Shown here: positions 1 to 6,302 of the stretch, piece after piece | How the letters are laid out: each line of letters starts with the position of its first letter | How positions within the stretch are numbered: the first letter of the stretch is position 1 | Assembly (NCBI GenBank): GCA_964420995.1 | Contig: CAYQUX010000012.1 | Location: 1 to 64,000 of the forward strand | Direction: 5' to 3' | Length of the DNA: 64,000 nt | From: Leptolinea sp964420995 | Lineage (GTDB): Bacteria > Chloroflexota > Anaerolineae > Anaerolineales > Anaerolineaceae | Position numbers and translations under genes: made by a program | Notes under the pieces: generated by a model | What the model saw: only the letters and a program-made list of their open reading frames with translations | What the model was told of the DNA's origin: nothing | The model's database searches: none

Positions 1-50
1 GGGGACTTTTTATTCCGTCCTTTTCTGTACTTTTATCACCGTTCCTGACA

Positions 51-147
51 GCGCATCATGGTCCCCCCTTCCGCTTCGCTGCGGGGGTGCTTCGCGACCA
101 TCGCCGTCGTAAGCGTACTGCGCGCCGGCCAGTGCCTGGGGCGCGGG
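51..147 (-). pseudogene. Displaced RHS core fragment
   Basis: About 97 nt nearly identical to positions 1869-1965. On the minus strand it reads APQALAGAQYAYDGDG, the start of an RHS core module, and is then broken by the same 34-nt GC-rich insertion found at 1881-1914. Homology starts abruptly at GCGCATCA, which is also the edge of homology for the copy ending at 4040. It lies downstream of the first toxin/immunity pair, so it is probably the beginning of another orphan module that continues, or was truncated, to the left. No intact reading frame is seen. Confidence 0.7.
63..96. repeat. 34-nt GC-rich insertion, copy 1
   Basis: Same sequence as 1881-1914, at the same point of the RHS core (after YDGDG). 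It contains two GCTTCGC words and a C-run/G-run pair that can form a hairpin. It shifts the reading frame. Confidence 0.65.
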
Positions 148-178
148 TCATTTTTCAAACCGAGTCTGAGAATAATCT

Positions 179-703
179 CTATTTACAGTCCGGAATCCAC
201 TCAAGACAACCGGTGTGTCTGAATTGTTCGTATACTTCATCCGGTGTTTTCCAACCAAGTTTCTCAATGTCTAATGTTTTTATATATTGGATAAACTCAA
301 CCTCTGTATGAAACCCCTCTGAAATATTTTTATCCGGGAATAGTACAAACCAGTGATAGAAATTGTTAAGAATATAAGGATTGGCTTTTTTATTTACATA
401 GGGGGAATAAACCATGATAATGCCATTTTGTAAATCAAACTTTTCAACTTCTTCAATATTATAAACATAAGCTTCTTTGCTGTTTGGAACAGAAACCCAT
501 ATTCCTAATTTTCCTAAAAAAATTCTCCAAGGGGCATATGGCTCTCCCTGCACGATTTGAATCGGCTTAATAAGCGGGATGTGAATCATTTCAAAATCCT
601 CACTTACGTTATAAAATGGATCAGCATGTTCGGCAGGCCGTGTGCAATACAAAAATAATGCGACACATAGTAAAACTATTAAACAACCAATTCCTTTTTT
701 CAT
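179..703 (-). CDS. Candidate immunity protein for RHS toxin 1 (membrane-anchored)
   Basis: A 174-residue protein that I do not recognise by family. Residues 4-20 form a hydrophobic N-terminal segment ending in Cys, so it is probably a signal or membrane anchor, although FLYC is not a good lipobox. The remainder is a soluble, aromatic-rich domain. The gene starts 9 nt after the stop of the RHS toxin tip with an AAGG Shine-Dalgarno between them. It is AT-rich like the toxin end and unlike the RHS core. In polymorphic toxin systems the gene immediately downstream of the tip encodes the cognate immunity protein, and that placement is the whole basis for the role. An anchored immunity protein would fit a toxin acting at the membrane or periplasm-facing side. 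Confidence 0.6.
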   Translation of the reverse strand: MKKGIGCLIVLLCVALFLYCTRPAEHADPFYNVSEDFEMIHIPLIKPIQIVQGEPYAPWRIFLGKLGIWVSVPNSKEAYVYNIEEVEKFDLQNGIIMVYSPYVNKKANPYILNNFYHWFVLFPDKNISEGFHTEVEFIQYIKTLDIEKLGWKTPDEVYEQFRHTGCLEWIPDCK

Positions 704-712
704 CAGCGCCTT

Positions 713-1720
713 TCATTTAAGGTATGACAATGGAGGCACGGGCCTCGGTTTCGGCTTAGGAGGAATAATTTCTTTCCATTGGGTTTCTACTGGGAGATCA
801 TCTTCTGCGCCTAAAATTATATTGTAGGCGAAATACGTTGGAACAGAATATAAGTTGTACCAAAAGCTCCTGTTTCTTCCAGGAATAAAATTAAAATTGT
901 CGGTTATTTTCATTGTGGCCGTAATTGTCCCATCTCTAAATACTCTAATATTCTGGGCTTCAAAAGTTCCATGGCGAACAGTCATAAAAGCTTGATTTCC
1001 CTCAATTGTTGCTTTTGCCCAATTTCCGCTAGGTCCTTCTGCATTGAAATCTCTTGAAATATCTGGGAGAAAATATTCTTCTTTTGTAAATTCCTTATTT
1101 TCCCTAATTTGATCAATAATTTCATCGTGAGCGGTTATCACGCTGGGGTCATTTTGCAGGCTTTGTTTTGCTTCTCCTACGATATTAGCGTATTCAGCAT
1201 GCTCATAACCTAAATACGCTAGCTCCGTAACATTCGATGCATTGCCATCTGCTGGAGCCAAAGGTTGATGTATGCAATGTGCATAAATCGCTGTTCCAAC
1301 AATCACACCGACACCGACAGCGATTAACATAGGCATCCAGAAAATATGACCACTTGGATCAGTATATTTGATTGGATTATTATTTGAATATGAGTACCTG
1401 TCATAACCCTGACTCCTCCCCGGCTCGGGAATGATCGTATCGGCCGAGGTGAAATGGGCTGTCAGGGGGTCGTAGAATCTTGACACGTAAAAGTCCAGCC
1501 CCAGCTCAGCCTGCGCCAGTTGACCGGTATATCTGTACTTCGTGGGCGTGATGCCTTGCGTTAATCGTATCTCCCCAAAGGCGGTGTACTGGATCACGCT
1601 GTTCAGCGTGCCGTCCGAATTCGCGGTGGTGCTGGCGCTGCTCGCGAAGCATCCTGTAAGGGCCAGGTGATCGCCCAGCACCCAGGTCAGGGTGTCGGCG
1701 TTGTCGGTTAATGTTCGCAC
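713..1720 (-). CDS. RHS core C-terminal fragment with polymorphic toxin tip 1
   Basis: A 335-aa frame opening at a GTG inside an RHS core. Residues 1-120 are typical RHS repeat-associated core (AFGEIRLTQGI, RYTGQLAQAELGLDFYVSRFYDP, ending NPIKYTDPSGH) and closely match the second copy at 2922-4040. Similarity stops right after the DPSGH boundary, as expected for exchangeable toxin tips. The ~210-residue tip has one hydrophobic segment (about 125-145) and a soluble C-terminus with no motif I can name. Upstream, the frame is disrupted by insertions at 1724-1763 and 1881-1914, and there is an in-frame extra segment at 1636-1663, so this is an orphan tip with no intact delivery protein. Whether it is translated is unknown; the GTG is only the first codon after the frameshift. 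Confidence 0.7.
   Translation of the reverse strand: MRTLTDNADTLTWVLGDHLALTGCFASSASTTANSDGTLNSVIQYTAFGEIRLTQGITPTKYRYTGQLAQAELGLDFYVSRFYDPLTAHFTSADTIIPEPGRSQGYDRYSYSNNNPIKYTDPSGHIFWMPMLIAVGVGVIVGTAIYAHCIHQPLAPADGNASNVTELAYLGYEHAEYANIVGEAKQSLQNDPSVITAHDEIIDQIRENKEFTKEEYFLPDISRDFNAEGPSGNWAKATIEGNQAFMTVRHGTFEAQNIRVFRDGTITATMKITDNFNFIPGRNRSFWYNLYSVPTYFAYNIILGAEDDLPVETQWKEIIPPKPKPRPVPPLSYLK
1636..1663. repeat. Short in-frame insertion in RHS core containing the CGCGAAGC word
   Basis: Compared with the sister copy (3850-3865), about 21 net nt are inserted between the conserved HL and STTAN residues. The insertion carries CTCGCGAAGCAT and shares the core word CGCGAAGCA with the insertions at 1724-1763 and 1881-1914. 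The length is a multiple of three, so the frame survives. Confidence 0.55.
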
Positions 1721-1723
1721 GGC

Positions 1724-1763
1724 GACCCCTGCACCGTGCTTCGCGCGGCGCGGGGCAGGTCGT
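1724..1763. repeat. GC-rich insertion (net +34 nt) that shifts the RHS frame
   Basis: In the sister copy only 6 nt separate the flanking conserved sequences (ACGGC and ACCGTCCC); here there are 40, a net gain of 34. The inserted DNA contains GTGCTTCGCG, with CGACC and GGTCG ends that can pair. It has the same net length as the insertion at 1881-1914 and causes a frameshift. Confidence 0.6.
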
Positions 1764-2556
1764 CACCGTCCCCGCAAAGTAGAACTTCTGAATCTTCATT
1801 CCACCCGGGCTGACTTCCTTGTTTTAATGCCGGCCAGGGTAAAACGTGGTCACTCCGTTGACCGTGCCGCGCATCATGGTCCCCCCTTCCGCTTCGCTGC
1901 GGGGGTGCTTCGCGACCGTCGCCGTCGTAGGCGTACTGCGCGCCGGTCAGCGCCTGCGGCGCGGGCTCCGAAGCCAGCGGCGTCGGTGTGGCTGTTGGTG
2001 CGTTGGTGGCGGTTGGGGTAAATGTACTGGTCGATGGTGGGACCGGCGTATTCGTTCTTGAGGGCGTCGGTGAGGGCGTGTACGCCGTGGCCGTCGGTGT
2101 GGCCGTTGCCAGCCCGCGCACAATGAAGGCATCCACGTTGTAGTAGCCGTCCACATAGGCCACGCGGATGGTGTGATACCCCGGCGTCAACAGCGGGCTG
2201 GTCCATGCTTTCTGCCAGGTGAGCGCGGCTGTGCTCTGGTTCAGCCGCGTGACCAGCGAGCCGTCAATAAAGATATCCGCGTGTCCGTACCCGCTGATCC
2301 CTGCGTACACCAGGGTGACGTGCGTGCCATAAAAACTCAAAGACGCGCTGCTGCCTGCGGACGCCGTGTAATGAAGGTTGTTGGCAGAAGGGCCGGTGTT
2401 GTTGTATACCGTCCATGTGCCGCTGAAAACGATCATCCCATTTGGCCCATCCTCATACGTTCCGCCGGGCACAATGGATGTGCCAACCGGCGTGGGCGTG
2501 ATGCCCGGGTCCGGCGCGGAGACGATCAGCGCGTCAATGTATGAGAGGCAGTTCAA
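1764..2556 (-). pseudogene. Truncated surface protein: beta-sandwich domain, Thr/Pro linker, RHS core start
   Basis: On the minus strand this encodes the tail of one carbohydrate-binding-like beta-sandwich repeat (YIDALIV), then a full one (about residues 28-145, ending YNVDAFIV), a Thr/Pro-rich linker and the opening of an RHS core (GAQYAYDGDG). A TAG lies just upstream of the TTG at 2556, and the first beta-sandwich is cut off, so the 5' end is a recombination junction rather than a natural start. The 34-nt insertion at 1881-1914 shifts the frame, and the core continues in other frames to about 1764. It is the displaced 3' part of a larger secreted RHS protein. The binding target cannot be told from the sequence. 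Confidence 0.65.
1881..1914. repeat. 34-nt GC-rich insertion, copy 2
   Basis: Inserted exactly after the YDGDG codons of the RHS core (minus strand). It holds two direct GCTTCGC words and complementary C and G runs. An identical copy is at 63-96. It frameshifts the RHS gene. Confidence 0.65.
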
Positions 2557-2673
2557 TAACTATTTTCACCTGATATTTGGTATTCGAAATAAGAAGGCCT
2601 TTTAATCCAAATTATCTCAAGATTCAACAACTTACCTCTTGATTTTTTTGACAGTATCTCCCCAATTTTGATG

Positions 2674-2904
2674 TTATCCCAAAATTAGTTTTCTAATTTT
2701 CTCTTTATAAAAATGTAAGTTTTTTTCAGTATATATTGCAATCGTTATTTCTTTTTTATAATCAATATCATTGATATGAATATGATCACCGATCTCAGCA
2801 TTTATAGATTCAATCTTACTTGCCATTTCAGATGCTTCATTAGGAGTCAGCATTATTAGTATTTTGTTATAAGTTACTCCGTTTTTTTCATCAATTATTA
2901 TCAT
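2674..2904 (-). CDS. Candidate immunity protein for RHS toxin 2
   Basis: A 76-residue AT-rich gene of unknown family. It has an AGGAG Shine-Dalgarno 8 nt before the ATG and starts 17 nt after the stop of the toxin tip at 2922-4040. The protein is predicted soluble and mixed alpha/beta, with no signal peptide, so it would neutralise a toxin acting in the cytoplasm. The role rests on position and on the strong local ribosome-binding site. No motif was recognised. Confidence 0.6.
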   Translation of the reverse strand: MIIIDEKNGVTYNKILIMLTPNEASEMASKIESINAEIGDHIHINDIDYKKEITIAIYTEKNLHFYKEKIRKLILG

Positions 2905-2921
2905 ATTCCAATCTCCTATTC

Positions 2922-4040
2922 CTATTTAGGTAAAACATCTGAGGGATAAATCCTATTGTTTATCCACTTCCCTGCTTCATTCAACCATTCTAAATGTATA
3001 TGAGGATTTAGGTGAGGTGAGGTATCGTTGAAATCAAAACGGATTTTTTTCGTGTTTTCCACATTTCTTAAAATAAAATCACCTGCATCATTTCTGATGC
3101 TTACCAAATCTTTACCGAGCCAGTTCTCAACATCATCAGCAACTTGCAGTACATTCGTTGAAACTTGTTGTGATGAAGATATAATTTCTTTTCCGGCTTG
3201 TGTTGCAACATTTTCGACTGATGGGAGTAATTCCTCCCCACTGTGCATAATTTGTTTTGCCTCATCGCTACAATCCCCCTGGCATGCCAAATTAATCGTC
3301 TCAGTAGCACTCCCTATCTCAGAAGCAGTTTTTACGATACCAATTGTCGAGAGAAGTCCTTCTACTGCAACAGAAATACCTGATACAGTTATTAAACTAA
3401 TTACCGTAAATGCGGCAATTTCTGCACCATTATCGCACCCACCATACTTACATCCATTTTTCTCATCGTCTTTAATAATATTTAATAATTCATTTCTATC
3501 AGCTTCTGCTTTTTCTTCATCCGTTTCTTCACAATCTTCACCTGGACCGCATTCTCCCATTGGACTGTGACCACCAGGGTCGATGAAGATAATCGGATTA
3601 TTATATGAGTAACAATAACGATCAAATGCTGATGCTCTCCCCGGCTCGGGAATGATCGTATCAGCTGAGGTGAAATGGGCTGTCAGCGGGTCATACCAGC
3701 GGGCAACATAGTAATCCAACCCCAGCTCGGCCTGCGCCAGTTGACCCGTGTAGCGGTATTTCGTGGGCGTGATTCCCTGCGTCAATCGTATTTCTCCGAA
3801 GGCGGTGTACTGAATGATACTGTTCAATGACCCATTCTCATTGGCCGTGGTGCTGGTTGACCCTAAATGGTCTGAAACTACCCAATTAAGCGTATCGGCA
3901 GTGTCGGTTAATGTACGTACGGCAATGGTGACCGTCCCTGCAAAGTAGAACTTCTGGATCTTCGTAGCACCCGGACTTACTTCCTTGTTGTAATGCCTTC
4001 CGGGGTAAAACGTGGTGACTCCATTCACCGTGCCGCGCAT
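2922..4040 (-). CDS. RHS core C-terminal fragment with polymorphic toxin tip 2
   Basis: A 372-aa frame. Residues 1-135 are RHS core (GTVNGVTTFYPGRHYNKEV, KIQKFYFAGTV, DHLGSTSTTAN, YYVARWYDPLTAHFTSADTI, ending DPGGH). The tip begins with an acidic Cys-containing stretch (GECGPGEDCEE), has a hydrophobic helical stretch near 215-240, and ends in a ~60-residue domain with RFDFNDTSPHLNPHIHLEW. The HPHxHxE-like cluster of histidines resembles C-terminal tips of RHS/CDI toxins of probable nuclease type, but I cannot name the family. The frame begins at the GCGCATCA breakpoint, so the delivery part of the protein is missing. An inverted repeat at 4049-4113 lies directly upstream. A small candidate immunity gene follows. 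Confidence 0.7.
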   Translation of the reverse strand: MRGTVNGVTTFYPGRHYNKEVSPGATKIQKFYFAGTVTIAVRTLTDTADTLNWVVSDHLGSTSTTANENGSLNSIIQYTAFGEIRLTQGITPTKYRYTGQLAQAELGLDYYVARWYDPLTAHFTSADTIIPEPGRASAFDRYCYSYNNPIIFIDPGGHSPMGECGPGEDCEETDEEKAEADRNELLNIIKDDEKNGCKYGGCDNGAEIAAFTVISLITVSGISVAVEGLLSTIGIVKTASEIGSATETINLACQGDCSDEAKQIMHSGEELLPSVENVATQAGKEIISSSQQVSTNVLQVADDVENWLGKDLVSIRNDAGDFILRNVENTKKIRFDFNDTSPHLNPHIHLEWLNEAGKWINNRIYPSDVLPK

Positions 4041-4048
4041 CAGGAAAA

Positions 4049-4113
4049 AAACCCTAAGGGTCTCGACCAGTACCTTTGGAAGCTCAGAACCCAGATGAAG
4101 ACCCTTAGGGTTT
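4049..4113. repeat. Perfect 15-bp inverted repeat with 35-nt spacer
   Basis: Arm 4049-4063 (AAACCCTAAGGGTCT) is the exact reverse complement of 4099-4113. It starts 9 nt beyond the end of RHS homology. Without a T-run after either arm it is not a convincing terminator. It may be a mobile-element end, a recombination hairpin or a dispersed palindromic repeat. Confidence 0.75.
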
Positions 4114-4197
4114 CAGGCCTATGCGATAATTTGGCATGGTCGATTGTAAATCAGGCATGCGGTAAGAAAAAAAGCGGTCTCAACTTACCAGTTAATT

Positions 4198-4220
4198 AAT
4201 AGTCGGGGCGAGAGGATTTG
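4198..4220. other. att-like direct repeat (distal copy of the tRNA-Pro 3' end)
   Basis: A 23-bp exact copy of 4285-4307, covering the last 17 nt of the tRNA-Pro gene plus 6 nt downstream. After the repeat the sequence diverges from the tRNA, so this is not a second tRNA. This is the standard footprint of an integrase using a tRNA 3' end as its attachment site. It sits at the island side of the tRNA. Confidence 0.75.
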
Positions 4221-4284
4221 CGCAGTACCACAACGTGGCAAACCGATACTTTCAACCCCCATTCAGACTTATGTTTTTAAATGA

Positions 4285-4307
4285 AATAGTCGGGGCGAGA
4301 GGATTTG
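4285..4307. other. att-like direct repeat (copy inside tRNA-Pro)
   Basis: Partner of 4198-4220. It overlaps the T-arm and acceptor 3' strand of the tRNA. Only 64 bp lie between the copies, so whatever lay between them is mostly gone, or the true outer copy is outside the window. Confidence 0.7.
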
Positions 4308-4364
4308 AACCTCCGATCTCACGGTCCCGAACCGTGTGCTCTAGCCGGACTGAGCCACACCCCG
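4290..4364 (-). tRNA. tRNA-Pro (anticodon CGG)
   Basis: On the minus strand the acceptor stem is CGGGGTG pairing with CGCCCCG (one G-T pair). The D-arm is GCTC/GAGC, the anticodon stem CACGG/CCGTG with loop TTCGGGA (anticodon CGG, reading CCG), and the T-arm GGAGG-TTCAAAT-CCTCT. The discriminator is A. The following bases are CTA, so CCA is not encoded. Its own promoter lies at 4375-4404. Confidence 0.95.
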
Positions 4365-4374
4365 AACAGCGCCC

Positions 4375-4404
4375 ATTATAGCCCACCCGCCTGTCTTTTG
4401 GCAA
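4375..4404 (-). promoter_or_regulatory. Promoter of tRNA-Pro
   Basis: Minus-strand TTGCCA at 4404-4399, an 18-nt spacer and a perfect TATAAT at 4380-4375, 10 nt before the mature tRNA 5' end. Confidence 0.8.
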
Positions 4405-4450
4405 GGGACGTTTTTTAGATTAGGATTGGATTAGAAACCGGTTAAACTAA

Positions 4451-4480
4451 TTGACTTGTGGTATGAGAAAGTTGTATAAA
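4451..4480 (+). promoter_or_regulatory. Promoter of the Gld-type ABC operon
   Basis: TTGACT (4451-4456), 18-nt spacer, TATAAA (4475-4480). The leader to the ATG at 4601 is about 115 nt and contains a hairpin at 4549-4569. Confidence 0.65.
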
Positions 4481-4548
4481 ATAGTACGATACTCGTGAAA
4501 AACATTTCAAAGATTGATTTCTATATCACTACTTAATCTCAATTAAAC

Positions 4549-4569
4549 CGGCAGCCGCAACGGCTGTCG
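4549..4569 (+). promoter_or_regulatory. Leader hairpin before the ABC operon
   Basis: CGGCAGCCG and CGGCTGTCG pair over 9 positions (one G-T) around a CAA loop. No clean T-run follows, so it is more likely an mRNA-stability or attenuation element than a terminator. Confidence 0.4.
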
Positions 4570-4600
4570 TGTTTGTAACAAAAGCTCCAAGGAGTAATGG

Positions 4601-5551
4601 ATGATACACGTCAAGAGTCTAAGCAAAGACTATGGTTCACGCCGGGCTGTAGACGAGATCACCTTCAACGCGGAAAAAGGTGAAATCCTCGGTTTTCTTG
4701 GCCCCAACGGCGCCGGCAAAACCACCACAATGCGCATGCTTACCGGTTACATGCCACCCACCAGCGGAACAGCCGAGATCGGCGGTTTCGATGTGGTCGA
4801 TGATTCACTCGAAGTCCGCAAGCTGGTCGGTTATATGCCCGAATCCGTGCCGCTCTACAACGAAATGACCGTGATGGAATACCTCACCTACATGGGCGAG
4901 TTCCATCGCATCCCCGATCTTGACGACCGTGTGGACGAAGTCCTCGAACAGGTGCACCTGGATGACCGCGCCGGCGGCTACGTCGGCAACCTGTCGAAAG
5001 GCATGCGCCAGCGGCTGGGTTTGGCCCAGGCCATCCTGCACCGCCCCGAGGTGCTCATCCTCGATGAGCCCACCATCGGGTTGGACCCCGCGCAGATCAT
5101 CGAAGTCCGCAACCTGATCCGCGAGATCGGCAAGGAACACACCGTCATGCTCTCCACGCACATCCTCACCGAGGTACAGCAGGTCTGCAACCGGGTGATC
5201 ATCATCAACAAAGGCCGCATCGTGGCCGAAGACACACCCACCGGTCTGCAGGCGCGCCTCTCGGGCGCCGATCGCGTGCGCATCCGGGTCAAGGGAGATG
5301 CCAGTGACCTGCTGCCGTTCGTCACGCCCATTCAGGGTGTGGTGAACGCCGAAGTGCTCAAAGACAACGCGCTGGAGATCAGCATGTCGGCCGGCCAGGA
5401 CGCGCGCGGCGAAATCGCCCGCCAGATCGTCAAGCACAAATTTGACCTGCTGGAAATGCAGACAGCCAGCCTGAGCCTGGAAGATATCTTCATGCAATTA
5501 ACCCAGGATGAACCCTCCCGCCCATCATTGGACGGAAGCGTGGATGCCTGA
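4601..5551 (+). CDS. ABC exporter ATP-binding subunit (GldA/NatA type)
   Basis: A 316-aa ATPase of an ABC-2 type exporter. Walker A GPNGAGKT is at 34-41, signature LSKGM at 131-135, Walker B with DEPTIGLDP from about 151, and the switch His in STHIL near 189. The C-terminal ~90 residues are the accessory domain typical of GldA/CcmA-like ATPases. The start ATG has an AAGGAG 7 nt upstream. It is the first gene of a four-gene unit with the permease (5571), a GldG-like protein and a DUF4340 protein. That set is known from the Gld gliding-motility transporter and from similar exporters in non-gliding bacteria, and the exported substrate is unknown. Not specific enough for a gld gene symbol. Confidence 0.92.
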   Translation: MIHVKSLSKDYGSRRAVDEITFNAEKGEILGFLGPNGAGKTTTMRMLTGYMPPTSGTAEIGGFDVVDDSLEVRKLVGYMPESVPLYNEMTVMEYLTYMGEFHRIPDLDDRVDEVLEQVHLDDRAGGYVGNLSKGMRQRLGLAQAILHRPEVLILDEPTIGLDPAQIIEVRNLIREIGKEHTVMLSTHILTEVQQVCNRVIIINKGRIVAEDTPTGLQARLSGADRVRIRVKGDASDLLPFVTPIQGVVNAEVLKDNALEISMSAGQDARGEIARQIVKHKFDLLEMQTASLSLEDIFMQLTQDEPSRPSLDGSVDA

Positions 5552-5570
5552 GGCATTGGAGCAAACGCAC

Positions 5571-6302
5571 ATGAGAAACATCTGGATAATTGCCAAACGT
5601 GAATTCAAACAATACTTCATCAGTCCCATCGCCTACGCGGTTATGTTCCTTGTACTTCTGGTCATGGGGCTCATTTTTTATGCCAATTTCTACGCGGCTT
5701 CACTACAGCAGTACGTTCCCGACATCCGCATGGTGCTTTCGCCCATGGTCACCATTCTGCTTTTCACCACGCCGGCCATTACCATGCGCCTGCTGGCCGA
5801 TGAGCAAAAATCCGGGACACTCGAAGTGCTGATGACCAAACCCATTCGTGATTGGGAACTGGCCGTCGGTAAATGGCTGGGCGCCATGTTGTTTTATACC
5901 GTTCTGCTTGGTCTGACCTGGGTCTATCCCCTCATTTTGACCTTCATGATCAAACCCGGTCTTGACCTGGGGATCGTTGTATCCGGCTATCTGGGGATTT
6001 TCCTGATGGTTGGTTTCTTTGTGGCTGTGGGCGTGTTTGCCTCCTCCCTGTTTTCCAACCAGATCGCCGTCTTCTTCGCGACCCTGGGGATTTTACTCGT
6101 CTTCTGGCTGATTGATTACCCCGGGCAGGCCTTTGGCGGCGCGGCTGGAAGCGTAATGCAATACCTTGGATTAACCGGGCATTATTTCAACTCGTTTTAT
6201 GCCGGTGTACTTGAACTGAAAGACCTTATCTACTTTATCAGCATGTCAGCGCTTGCCTTATTCGCGGGGAGCGCTTCCATTGAATCGAGAAGGTGGCGGT
6301 AA
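5571..6302 (+). CDS. ABC-2 type permease (GldF-like)
   Basis: A 243-aa polytopic membrane protein with about six hydrophobic segments, starting MRNIWIIAKREFKQYFISP, a usual opening for ABC-2 permeases. A longer frame from 5508 would overlap the ATPase gene by 44 nt with a hydrophilic, Pro-rich lead. The ATG at 5571 with GGAG at 5558-5561 fits the family better. The motif ADEQKSGTLEVLMTKPI is the conserved cytoplasmic loop that contacts the ATPase. It forms the transmembrane channel with the product of 4601-5551. The stop codon shares a base with the next start (TAATG). Confidence 0.9.
   Translation: MRNIWIIAKREFKQYFISPIAYAVMFLVLLVMGLIFYANFYAASLQQYVPDIRMVLSPMVTILLFTTPAITMRLLADEQKSGTLEVLMTKPIRDWELAVGKWLGAMLFYTVLLGLTWVYPLILTFMIKPGLDLGIVVSGYLGIFLMVGFFVAVGVFASSLFSNQIAVFFATLGILLVFWLIDYPGQAFGGAAGSVMQYLGLTGHYFNSFYAGVLELKDLIYFISMSALALFAGSASIESRRWR

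Noticed and set aside
1500..1920. Frame breaks in RHS copy 1 as sequencing errors
   Set aside because: The differences are defined insertions of tens of bases with shared words, one of them duplicated at 63-96, not single-base slips.
4198..4240. Second tRNA next to tRNA-Pro
   Set aside because: Only the 3' terminal part matches; no anticodon or D-arm follows, so it is an att-type duplication.
4805..5497. 230-aa minus-strand frame inside the ABC ATPase gene
   Set aside because: It is antisense to a gene with clear Walker and signature motifs, has no ribosome-binding site, and its composition mirrors the real gene.
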